Assembly (NCBI GenBank): GCA_051744845.1
Contig: JBNJDJ010000051.1
Location: 1-14,572, forward strand
Reading direction: 5' to 3'
DNA length: 14,572 nt
Origin: JBNJDJ01 sp051744845
GTDB lineage: Bacteria; Bacillota; Clostridia; Peptostreptococcales; Acidaminobacteraceae
Below are positions 1 to 6,331 of this stretch, piece by piece. The notes under the pieces were generated by a model, which saw only the letters and a program-made list of their open reading frames with translations, was not told the origin of the DNA and searched no databases. The position numbers were made by a program, and so were the translations under genes. Position 1 is the first letter of the stretch. The number at the start of each line of letters is the position of its first letter.

Positions 1-76
1 AAAAAAATATTCCTAAAGAACTTTCGGAAAATAAATATTCAAATTTATTATTAGTTGATTTTTTGTTATTTTTCAT
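1..76 (-). CDS. Start of an unrecognised gene, cut by the window edge
   Basis: An ATG on the minus strand at 76-74 opens a frame that runs without a stop to the window edge (25 codons, beginning MKNNKKSTNNKFEY). A strong purine stretch (AAAAGGGGA on the minus strand, 81-89) sits about 5 nt upstream of the ATG, which is the main reason to believe the start. The visible residues are polar and Asn/Lys-rich, then become hydrophobic (LFSESSLGIFF). No family is recognisable from so short a piece. The gene diverges from the XRE regulator at 359, so the roughly 280 bp between them must hold both promoters. A chance frame cannot be excluded in such AT-rich DNA. Confidence 0.5.
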   Translation of the reverse strand, partial: MKNNKKSTNNKFEYLFSESSLGIFF

Positions 77-262
77 AATGTCCCCTTTTATTAATTAAAA
101 AGTTTAGTAACTCTTATTAAACTTTAATTTTTATATCTAATTATTTAGTTTGATTATGTCGATATAATATATATGAGATGATTTATGTATAAATAAAATA
201 TTAAAAACTTAAACTAAATATTATAAACGTCATTACTTATCTTGATTATATATTACCATTCA

Positions 263-326
263 GGAACAAGTCAATAGCAAATGCAATTTTTGTTGTATTT
301 ATGGCAACTTGTTAAACATTAGTTCC
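263..326. promoter_or_regulatory. Possible operator dyads in front of the XRE regulator
   Basis: GGAACAAGT at 263-271 is mirrored downstream by ACTTGTT at 307-313 and AGTTCC at 321-326. The same short word therefore occurs in inverted orientation upstream of, and across, the probable -35 region of the XRE gene. Small XRE repressors commonly bind such dyads and control themselves. This is inference; the arms are short and chance occurrence is possible. Confidence 0.22.
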
Positions 327-341
327 AATTTGAGTTATAAT
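313..341 (+). promoter_or_regulatory. Probable promoter of the XRE regulator
   Basis: A perfect TATAAT lies at 336-341, 17 nt downstream of a weak -35 (TAAACA, 313-318). It is 17 bp ahead of the ATG, so the leader would be very short, with the AGAGGTGAT ribosome binding site only about 10 nt from the predicted transcript start. The poor -35 would suit a regulated promoter. Confidence 0.45.
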
Positions 342-358
342 TATGAAGAGGTGATGAT

Positions 359-676
359 ATGGCAACCTTCAAAGATCGTTTAAAAGAATTACGACAAAGT
401 AAAAATATGACTCTAGAGGAGTTAGCTAATGAAATTGGAACAACTAAATCTACTATATCTAGATATGAAAATGGAATGCGGCAACCAAAACAAGATATTC
501 TAGAAGCGATTGCTGATTTTTTTAATGTCAGTACTGATTACCTTTTAGGAAGAAGTAATAATAAAACTATTATTTCTGAACCTATCATTCCTTATAAAGT
601 TGAACAAAAACTTAATAAAAAAGATGTAGAGTTTTTAAAGAAATTAATTAAAGATTTTATTGAACATTTAGACTAA
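359..676 (+). CDS. XRE-family (Cro/C1-type) transcriptional regulator
   Basis: A small cytoplasmic DNA-binding protein of 105 residues. Residues about 6-61 form a complete HTH_3 domain: FKDRLKELRQSKNMTLEELA, then the turn and recognition helix around TTKSTISRYENG, ending in the usual DFFNVSTDYLLG closing helix. Residues 70-105 are a short Lys-rich tail with a predicted helix, perhaps for dimerisation; no peptidase or sensor domain is present. The start is supported by AGAGGTGAT a few nt upstream of the ATG. The gene is monocistronic, with its own promoter and a strong terminator. Target genes are unknown. The divergent gene at 1-76 is the nearest candidate, and self-regulation is plausible given inverted repeats upstream. 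Proteins of this size and shape occur both as host regulators and as leftovers of mobile elements; nothing else mobile is seen here. Confidence 0.9.
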   Translation: MATFKDRLKELRQSKNMTLEELANEIGTTKSTISRYENGMRQPKQDILEAIADFFNVSTDYLLGRSNNKTIISEPIIPYKVEQKLNKKDVEFLKKLIKDFIEHLD

Positions 677-698
677 TCAATTAATTTTATTAGCTTTT

Positions 699-728
699 AG
701 ATTGGAAGTTAGACTTTCAATCTTTTTT
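699..728 (+). terminator. Rho-independent terminator of the XRE gene
   Basis: A 10-bp stem (699-708 with 714-723, one G-U pair) with a 5-nt loop is followed by a T-run to 728. It begins 22 nt past the stop codon of the XRE regulator. Confidence 0.85.
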
Positions 729-803
729 ATTTAAAATAATATTATCAAAAATATAGATAAAATTTTATAAAATGTAATAATTAATAATTTGATTGTAATA
801 ATT

Positions 804-828
804 AAAAAAACCATTTTTCAATGGTTTT
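804..828 (-). terminator. Terminator of the diguanylate cyclase gene, overlapping its stop codon
   Basis: Read on the minus strand: a 9-bp stem AAAACCATT/AATGGTTTT (+ strand 820-828 and 807-815) closed by a GAAA tetraloop, then a U-run (+ strand A-run 804-810). The first stem bases are part of the TAA stop codon at 829-827, so translation ends inside the hairpin. Confidence 0.8.
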
Positions 829-2908
829 AATCAGTTAATATAGTGTAAGTATCTTTGCCTTTATCTTTTGACAAATATAAGGCTTTATCAGCTTTATTTA
901 ATGCATATTTATAATCTAGTTTATTAAATTCTTTAGTTTTTAAAAAAACTCCTATAGATAAACTTATTTTTTCATTTTCTATCGAAAATATATTTTGAAA
1001 TCTATTTATATTTATATTTTTTTGAATACGTTTAATTACTTTAATAATTCCATTTTCATCAACATTAGGTAAAATTACAACTAACTCATCTCCTCCATAT
1101 CTAGCTATAAAGTCTGATTTTCTTTTTAAACTTTCTTTTATAATTTTAGAAACTCTTATAATACATTTATCCCCTTTGATATGGCCATATTTATCATTAA
1201 CTAATTTAAAATTATCAACATCTATAAATAATATAGCTAAAGAATTTTCATTTCTTTTAGATAAATTTAATTGCTTTTTTAAATAGCTTATTAAATACCT
1301 TCTATTTGGAATATCTGTTAATTGATCATAATCTGATAAATATTTCAACTTTTTGTTTTTTTCTTTTAATTTATTTTTTATTTTTATATTTTCATCATTT
1401 TTTTCTTTTAATTTTTTTGATTTAATACAATTATTTAATGCAATACCTACAAAAGGAGCTAATTTATTTAATAATTTTAGATCACTTTCTTTATAAGCAT
1501 ATTTATGTAAACTTTGAATAGTAAAAAAACCTAATATTTCATCTTTAAAATGGATAGGTATATATATGATTGATTTTGGAGTAGTTTTAGTAATTTTTTT
1601 GCTAGATTTATATTTTTTATATTCTTTATGGTAATCATTAGAAAAAATCGAAGTTTTTGATTTATATACTCTTTTTATCAAAGGGACTTTATCTAAACTC
1701 TTTTTATAATTAACAACTTCTTTTTTATTAACTCTATAAAAATAATTATCAGAAATATTTGATTCATATAATCCTGTACCAAAATAATCAATTGTTATAA
1801 TATCCATCAATGAATTTGCCAATCTTTTAGTTAAAATTTTAATATCTAATGTAGAAATAATATTTTTACCTATATTACTAATTAACTCTAAATTACTATT
1901 AGCTTCTTTCAATTTTTCATTTTCAGTTTTAACTAACTCATTTTTTTTAGAAATTTCTTTGATTTTAATTTTTGTATTCAACATATTATTCTTTTTATTT
2001 TTCAAAATAGATATTTCTTTTTTATAAAAATCATGAAACTTCTTATAATAATATAAACTCTTATCACTATTTTTTACTTTATCAAAAGCTTTTGCTAATT
2101 TAGAAAAAATTTCTTTTCTAAATTTATAATCATCATAATTTAATGATAATTTTTTAGCTCCTTGTAAAATTTCAATTGCTTGTATAAAATCATCTAGTTC
2201 ATTATATATTTTGCTTTTTTGTATCAATGTTTCAATTTTTCTATACATTAAGTCTGATTTATTAAATGCCTTTATAGATCTTTCATTAAATTCTAAAGCT
2301 TTATTAAAATTTTTAACCTTAAAATAATAAAATCCCCATTGTAAATTAACTACTCCTTTAGCATAATTAGAAGAATAATTTTTTAATAAATTAGAAGCTT
2401 TTTTTAAATTCTCTTTAGCTTTATCGAATTCATTTAAATATACATATACCTCACCAATATTACTATAAACTAATATATGATCTTTTTTAGAGTCAATTTC
2501 TAATGCCTTTTTATAATAATACAATGCCTTTTCATAATTTTCTAATTCAAAAAATAAAGTTCCTATATTATTATAAATCAAACATTTATCTTTTAAAATA
2601 TATGTATTTAACGATTTTTGATAATACTCATAACTTGTTAAATAATCTTGACTATCTGTAGCTATATTACCTAAAATCTTATATGCTTTAAAAACATATT
2701 TATTTAATTTTGATTTTTCAATTATCTTTTGACAAAATTGATTAGCTTTATTTAAACTACCTAAAATCCAACTACAAGAAGCCATTATATATAATAAATA
2801 TATTTCATCTTTAAAACTATTATTTTGATTATATAAATCTAAAGCTTTATCTAAAGTTTTTTGAGGAAATATATCTATATTTTTTTCTAATTCATTTAAT
2901 TGTTTCAT
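827..2908 (-). CDS. TPR-GAF-GGDEF diguanylate cyclase
   Basis: A cytosolic signalling enzyme expected to join two GTP into cyclic di-GMP. From the ATG it is 693 residues: TPR-type helical repeats about 15-295 (such as YNNIGTLFFELENYEKALYY), a coiled coil about 297-342, a GAF-type sensor about 343-495, a second short coil, and a GGDEF domain about 525-693. The GGDEF domain keeps the metal-binding LFIDVDNFKLVND stretch and the active-site loop as GGDEL (605-609). An RxxD inhibitory site (RKSD, 596-599) lies exactly five residues before it, so product inhibition is likely. The Leu replacing Phe in the signature is unusual but need not abolish activity. There is no signal peptide or membrane segment; input presumably comes through the TPR and GAF regions. 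A GTG nine bases upstream would add three residues, but it lies inside the AAGGTGAT ribosome binding site, so the ATG is preferred. Monocistronic; no EAL or HD-GYP partner is nearby. Confidence 0.92.
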   Translation of the reverse strand: MKQLNELEKNIDIFPQKTLDKALDLYNQNNSFKDEIYLLYIMASCSWILGSLNKANQFCQKIIEKSKLNKYVFKAYKILGNIATDSQDYLTSYEYYQKSLNTYILKDKCLIYNNIGTLFFELENYEKALYYYKKALEIDSKKDHILVYSNIGEVYVYLNEFDKAKENLKKASNLLKNYSSNYAKGVVNLQWGFYYFKVKNFNKALEFNERSIKAFNKSDLMYRKIETLIQKSKIYNELDDFIQAIEILQGAKKLSLNYDDYKFRKEIFSKLAKAFDKVKNSDKSLYYYKKFHDFYKKEISILKNKKNNMLNTKIKIKEISKKNELVKTENEKLKEANSNLELISNIGKNIISTLDIKILTKRLANSLMDIITIDYFGTGLYESNISDNYFYRVNKKEVVNYKKSLDKVPLIKRVYKSKTSIFSNDYHKEYKKYKSSKKITKTTPKSIIYIPIHFKDEILGFFTIQSLHKYAYKESDLKLLNKLAPFVGIALNNCIKSKKLKEKNDENIKIKNKLKEKNKKLKYLSDYDQLTDIPNRRYLISYLKKQLNLSKRNENSLAILFIDVDNFKLVNDKYGHIKGDKCIIRVSKIIKESLKRKSDFIARYGGDELVVILPNVDENGIIKVIKRIQKNININRFQNIFSIENEKISLSIGVFLKTKEFNKLDYKYALNKADKALYLSKDKGKDTYTILTD

Positions 2909-2936
2909 AAATATCACCTTATTTTATTATAATTAT

Positions 2937-2964
2937 ATAATACTTTTTTATTTAATAAAGTAAA
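2937..2964 (-). promoter_or_regulatory. Possible promoter of the diguanylate cyclase
   Basis: On the minus strand TTTACT (+ strand 2959-2964) and TATTAT (+ strand 2937-2942) are separated by 16 nt, about 30 bp upstream of the ATG. Other AT-rich hexamers nearby could serve equally well, so the exact site is uncertain. Confidence 0.3.
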
Positions 2965-2993
2965 TTTTTAAATCTTTTTTAGAATGTTCATTG

Positions 2994-3168
2994 CTAACTT
3001 TCCAATTTTTTTAATTTAGGGATTAATTCTTTACCTATTAAATTTAATAAATATTGTACTTTCAATAAAACTTTCAGATAGACTTTCTCTTTATCACCTT
3101 TTTTTTATTATAATAGTTGGATTTTGTTTTAATTTTTCACTAATTCCGCATGTCAATTTTTGCAATTC
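2994..3168 (-). pseudogene. Possible remnant of a decayed gene, family unknown
   Basis: On the minus strand an open stretch ends at a TAG at 2996-2994 and reads (in part) KVYLKVLLKVQYLLNLIGKE before LIPKLKKLES. Upstream, in another frame starting after a TAA at 3171-3169, the DNA reads ELQKLTCGISEKLKQNPTII. The two join across a run of eight A's (about 3099-3106) if one frameshift is assumed. Further upstream, a start with a GAGG site (3239-3242) opens only tiny frames. Together they look more protein-like than random AT-rich DNA, suggesting a degraded gene of about 60-80 codons. I do not recognise the family, and chance is a real alternative. Confidence 0.22.
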
Positions 3169-3395
3169 TTAAAATTGTTTTATCTATTTATTAAAGTAAC
3201 AAAGACTAAAAACTTTCTAATCAAATCCATCCATTAATCCTCAATATACATAATCATTATTAATATAAATCTTAATTTATATTATAAACTATAATTATTA
3301 TAATATCTTCAAGAAATCTTAAATACAAATCTCCTTCTTAACTTAGCTATTAACTATGCTAACTTTCAAATTACTTTTTACCCAAAATTACCTTC

Positions 3396-3424
3396 TTGTC
3401 AAAACTTTTTTTATCTATTATACT
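3396..3424 (+). promoter_or_regulatory. Promoter of the flavin reductase gene
   Basis: TTGTCA (3396-3401) and TATACT (3419-3424) are separated by exactly 17 nt, each one base off the sigma-70/SigA consensus. It lies about 38 bp ahead of the ATG, with AAGGAGG (3452-3458) between. This is one of the two best promoters in the window and implies strong constitutive expression unless a repressor acts. Confidence 0.75.
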
Positions 3425-3461
3425 TAATATATAAATTGTTAATTTAAAATTAAGGAGGATT

Positions 3462-4091
3462 ATGAAAGTAGTCGCATTTAATGGAAGTCCAAATACTAAT
3501 GGAAATACTTATCAAGCTATATCTTTAGTTTCTGAAGAATTGAAAAATAAAAATATAGAAGTTGAAATTATTCAAGTTGGAAATAAAGTTATTAGAGGAT
3601 GTATGGGATGTAATCAATGTTTTAAGAATCAAAATAATCAGTGTGTTTTTTCAGATGATCAAGTAAACGAATGGATTGAAAAAATTAATAATGCAGATGG
3701 AATTATTTTAGCATCACCTGTTCATTATGCTGGAATTTCAGGAACTATGAAATCATTTTTAGATAGAGCATTTTATACTATTGGAGCAAATGGAAATTCT
3801 TTAAAACATAAAGTAGGTATATCTTTAGCAGCTGTTAGGAGAAGTGGAGGCATACCAGCAGTAAATCAATTAAATAAATACCTAGAATATTCTGAACTTA
3901 TAATACCGACATCAAATTATTGGAATGTAATTCATGGAGCAAAACCTGGAGAAATTCATGAAGATAAAGAAGGAGTTCAAATTATGAAAACATTAGGAAA
4001 GAAAATGGCTTGGGCTCTTAATTTAAAAGAAGAAAGTAATATTGAAACTCCAGAAGATATAGAAAAAGTATATACAAATTTTATTAGATAA
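3462..4091 (+). CDS. NADPH-dependent FMN reductase / iron-sulfur flavoprotein-like
   Basis: A 209-residue cytoplasmic protein with the flavodoxin-like fold of the NADPH-dependent FMN reductase family (PF03358). The FMN phosphate loop is GSPNTNGNT (residues 8-16). The second flavin-contacting loop is ASPVHYAGISGTMKSFLDR (84-102), typical of this family. After the second strand comes a compact cysteine motif C47-x2-C50-x2-C53-x7-C61. The same spacing type (CX2CX2CX4-7C) ligates a 4Fe-4S cluster in the Isf flavoproteins of anaerobes; related reductases with similar cysteines are often annotated simply as flavodoxin family. Likely role: two-electron transfer from NAD(P)H or ferredoxin to an unknown acceptor such as a quinone, nitro compound or oxygen. 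The start follows AAGGAGG with ideal spacing. Monocistronic, convergent with the acetyltransferase gene. Cluster binding is inferred, not shown. Confidence 0.9.
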   Translation: MKVVAFNGSPNTNGNTYQAISLVSEELKNKNIEVEIIQVGNKVIRGCMGCNQCFKNQNNQCVFSDDQVNEWIEKINNADGIILASPVHYAGISGTMKSFLDRAFYTIGANGNSLKHKVGISLAAVRRSGGIPAVNQLNKYLEYSELIIPTSNYWNVIHGAKPGEIHEDKEGVQIMKTLGKKMAWALNLKEESNIETPEDIEKVYTNFIR

Positions 4092-4094
4092 TAT

Positions 4095-4118
4095 TAATAG
4101 GGATTTTTATCCCTATTA
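4095..4118. terminator. Hairpin between convergent genes, probable bidirectional terminator
   Basis: A perfect 10-bp stem TAATAGGGAT/ATCCCTATTA (4095-4104 with 4109-4118) with a TTTT loop sits between the stop codons of the reductase (4091) and the acetyltransferase. The acetyltransferase TAA (4118-4116) lies inside the stem. The T-runs on both sides are poor (TATATTT on the plus strand), so termination efficiency is uncertain. Confidence 0.55.
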
Positions 4119-4733
4119 TATATTTCCCATTTCATTAATATATTCTTGTTTCAATTCTTTCCAATACTTTTTATCATCATTAGTTATTTTTCTAATTACT
4201 TTGCAAGGATTCCCAGCAGCTATTACATTAGACGGAATATCTTTAGTAACTACAGAACCAGAACCTATAACGACATTTTCTCCTATTTTAACTCCTGGAT
4301 TTATTGTTGTATTTCCACCTATCCATACATTATCATTAATTTTAACCTTTTTACCATACTCTAAGTAAGTATTTCTTATTTTTGAATCTATTGGATGACT
4401 AGCAGTATATATATGTACTCCAGGACCTAAGAAAACAAAATTGCCTATATTTACTTGACAAACATCTAGTATTACACAATCGAAGTTAGCAAAGAAATTA
4501 TCTCCTACTGAAATATTATAACCATAGTCACATTTAAAAGAAGGTTCAATATATACATTATCACCTTTAAAATTAAATAATTTTTCTAATAATTTATTTT
4601 TTTTGTTTTCTTCTTCAATAGATAATTTATTAAATTTATTAATAATTTTTCTAGCATTTTTTCTTTCTTTTACAAGTTTTTTATCATCGGCTAAATACAA
4701 TTTCTCATTCAACATTCTTTTTTTCTGTGTCAT
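4116..4733 (-). CDS. Maltose/galactoside O-acetyltransferase family (LacA/Maa/NodL-type)
   Basis: A 205-residue cytoplasmic enzyme of the left-handed beta-helix acetyltransferases, which move acetyl from acetyl-CoA to a sugar hydroxyl. The N-terminal cap (MTQKKRMLNEKLYLADDKKL) matches the Mac/Maa cap domain. Hexapeptide repeats run from about 58 to 172, including VKINDNVWIGGNTTINPGVK. The catalytic His is H113 in YTASHPID, and the closing AAGNPCKVIR (162-170) is the family's C-terminal signature. The start is favoured by AAAGGA five nt upstream and by agreement with the usual family N-terminus, although it lies 29 bp inside the end of the upstream EamA gene. Expression is therefore probably coupled to the transporter. 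The acceptor sugar is unknown. The gene ends in the hairpin shared with the convergent reductase. Confidence 0.92.
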   Translation of the reverse strand: MTQKKRMLNEKLYLADDKKLVKERKNARKIINKFNKLSIEEENKKNKLLEKLFNFKGDNVYIEPSFKCDYGYNISVGDNFFANFDCVILDVCQVNIGNFVFLGPGVHIYTASHPIDSKIRNTYLEYGKKVKINDNVWIGGNTTINPGVKIGENVVIGSGSVVTKDIPSNVIAAGNPCKVIRKITNDDKKYWKELKQEYINEMGNI

Positions 4734-5652
4734 ATAATCCTTTCTTTTTAACTTTCAATTTTTTAGAACTTCTAGTTTTTAAAAATAGAAAAACAGAAAA
4801 TATTACCATGAATATACTTATAAAATTTAATTTATAAAAACTTTCATTTAAGAAAATAACAGCCATTATGATTGAAAAAATTGGTACTAAATTTATAAAT
4901 AAAGCAGTAGTACTAGGACCAATTTCATTTATTGAATGCTGTTGAATAGTATATCCTCCTACAGTTGGAAATATAGACATATATATAATTGCTAAATATG
5001 ATTTTTTAGGTACATTAAGTGCATTATATAGTATTACTTCTCTTAAGAAAAAAGGTGTTAAAATTATAATACAGGCAACAAATGTATATGTAGTTAATTT
5101 CAAAGGAGTTAGTCTTTTCATACCTTTCTTTACAATAATTGAATAAATAGCCCAACAAGTTGCAGCTATTAACATAATTAAATCACCTTTATTCATACCG
5201 TTTGAGAAAACTTTTAAAATATTCCATTCCGTTATTGTTAAAAACACTCCTATAAAAGCTAATATAACTAAAGATATTTGTTTAATAGATAACTTATCTT
5301 TTAAAATGATAATTGATAATATTGCAGTTATAATGGGATTAAAAGCATTAATAACTGATGCATTACTAGCAGTCGTATACTCTAAAGCTTTAAAAAATAA
5401 TAAATGGTAACCTGTCATACCTACCAAACCTAATGTGAAAACTATAGGAAAATCTTTTTTAGCTAATTTCCAATTTCCTTTATTTCTCTTTTTCATAAAA
5501 GGAAAAATTATTAAAGTAGCTAATCCAATTCTTAAATAAGTTAATACAACTGGTGTAAAGTTATTAATCCCTAATTTACCTGCAATAAATGCTCCAGCCC
5601 AAAATATTGTGGCTATAACCATTAATATATAAGTTTTTAAGTTAGATTCCAT
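4705..5652 (-). CDS. EamA-family (drug/metabolite superfamily) membrane transporter
   Basis: A 315-residue inner-membrane protein with ten hydrophobic segments arranged as two EamA (DUF6) repeats, about residues 7-142 and 155-293. Family landmarks are the first helix IFWAGAFIAGKLGI, TYLRIGLATLIIFP in helix 2, and the segment SVINAFNPIITAILSIIILKDKLS, with its counterpart TALFINLVPIFSIIMAVIFLNE in the second half. The C-terminus is strongly basic (KTRSSKKLKVKKKG), as expected for the cytoplasmic side. Such proteins usually export amino acids, nucleosides or other metabolites; the substrate cannot be read from sequence. The start has an AGGAGGG site (+ strand 5659-5665) six nt upstream. The last 29 bp overlap the acetyltransferase gene, so the two form a pair. 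It has its own probable -10 and is separated from the TetR gene by 55 bp without a clear terminator. Confidence 0.93.
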   Translation of the reverse strand: MESNLKTYILMVIATIFWAGAFIAGKLGINNFTPVVLTYLRIGLATLIIFPFMKKRNKGNWKLAKKDFPIVFTLGLVGMTGYHLLFFKALEYTTASNASVINAFNPIITAILSIIILKDKLSIKQISLVILAFIGVFLTITEWNILKVFSNGMNKGDLIMLIAATCWAIYSIIVKKGMKRLTPLKLTTYTFVACIIILTPFFLREVILYNALNVPKKSYLAIIYMSIFPTVGGYTIQQHSINEIGPSTTALFINLVPIFSIIMAVIFLNESFYKLNFISIFMVIFSVFLFLKTRSSKKLKVKKKGLYDTEKKNVE

Positions 5653-5683
5653 TATTTACCCTCCTAAGTTAATTTATATATAC

Positions 5684-5692
5684 ATTATAACA
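5684..5692 (-). promoter_or_regulatory. Extended -10 promoter ahead of the EamA gene
   Basis: On the minus strand TGTTATAAT is a full extended -10 (TGn plus TATAAT), about 32 bp upstream of the EamA ATG. A convincing -35 is absent, which extended -10 promoters tolerate. It lies in the gap after the TetR gene, so the transporter pair may be transcribed both from here and by readthrough. Confidence 0.4.
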
Positions 5693-5707
5693 TATTCAAC
5701 TTATATA

Positions 5708-6331
5708 TTAATTATTAATTTCTATTCCTGCAAAAAAAGTATTAATTACTAAATTAATTTCTTCTAAAATATTTTTTTTATTATAATTTTTTTCTACTAA
5801 ATTTTTAATTATTATTCCAAATATACTAGCCCAAAGTACTTTACTTAGTTCTTTAGTATTAATATTTCTTATTTCTTTTTTCTCAACTCCATTTTTTAAT
5901 TCCTTTTCTAAAAGCTTTATACCTGAACTTAAATTTTTATCAATATTTTTTCTATTAAAAACACTAGTATATTTTAAAATTTTAGGATTACTACTTAGCA
6001 TAATGAATTTATATATATTTGGCCTTTTTAATATTTCACTTAAATAATTTTCAAATTTAAACATTATAATTTCTTTGATTGACTTTTTTTCTTTAATTTC
6101 TATATTTAAAGATTTAATTATTTTTAAATATCCACTTTTTAAAATCTCTAAAATTATCTCTTCTTTATTATCAAAATATTGATATATATTTCCTGGTGAA
6201 TAACCTACTTCTTTAGCTATCTTTCTAATAGATAATCCATCGAATCCTTTTTTAGAAACAATATCTTTAGACACTTCAATAATTTTATCTTTTATAAACT
6301 TATTTTTTTCTTCTTTTAAATTTTTAGTCAT
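5708..6331 (-). CDS. TetR/AcrR-family transcriptional regulator
   Basis: A 207-residue ligand-responsive repressor type. The N-terminal TetR_N domain spans about residues 13-60: IIEVSKDIVSKKGFDGLSIR, then KIAKEVGYSPGNIYQYFDNKEEII, which contains the helix-turn-helix with the typical xxYYxFxxKEEL ending. The remaining 140 residues are an all-helical ligand-binding and dimerisation domain with a hydrophobic last helix, too variable to name a ligand. The ATG overlaps the end of the DUF6544 gene by 8 bp (ATGACTAA) behind GAGGAG, so the two are translationally coupled and transcribed from one promoter. A near-palindromic site in that promoter is the natural candidate for self-repression. The EamA transporter downstream may be a further target. 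No obvious terminator follows. Confidence 0.9.
   Translation of the reverse strand: MTKNLKEEKNKFIKDKIIEVSKDIVSKKGFDGLSIRKIAKEVGYSPGNIYQYFDNKEEIILEILKSGYLKIIKSLNIEIKEKKSIKEIIMFKFENYLSEILKRPNIYKFIMLSSNPKILKYTSVFNRKNIDKNLSSGIKLLEKELKNGVEKKEIRNINTKELSKVLWASIFGIIIKNLVEKNYNKKNILEEINLVINTFFAGIEINN

Larger units (their letters stand above)
2909..3461. other. Long gene-poor gap between the cyclase and the flavin reductase
   Basis: The gap holds the weak cyclase promoter at its left end, scraps of a broken minus-strand reading frame (about 2994-3168, possibly to 3242), and the reductase promoter and ribosome binding site at its right end (3396-3458). It also contains an A/T-only 10-bp hairpin (3261-3270 with 3275-3284) and an 11-bp word, TGCTAACTTTC, that occurs twice (2992-3002 and 3357-3367). 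I see no intact gene, tRNA or riboswitch. Confidence 0.6.

Noticed and set aside
163..168. TATAAT on the plus strand
   Set aside because: No -35 at 16-18 nt and no gene start follows within a sensible distance; such hexamers are frequent in this AT-rich DNA.
2909..2917. GTG start three codons upstream for the diguanylate cyclase
   Set aside because: The GTG is part of the AAGGTGAT ribosome binding site that serves the ATG at 2908.
3261..3284. 10-bp A/T-only inverted repeat
   Set aside because: It contains no G or C in the stem, no T-run follows, and such repeats are expected by chance here.
3397..3402. Perfect TTGACA on the minus strand
   Set aside because: No -10 hexamer at 16-18 nt and no gene downstream. 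It is the complement of the reductase -35 region.
4146..4364. Plus-strand open frame of 72 codons
   Set aside because: It is the reverse-strand shadow of the hexapeptide acetyltransferase. It has no ribosome binding site and no family pattern.
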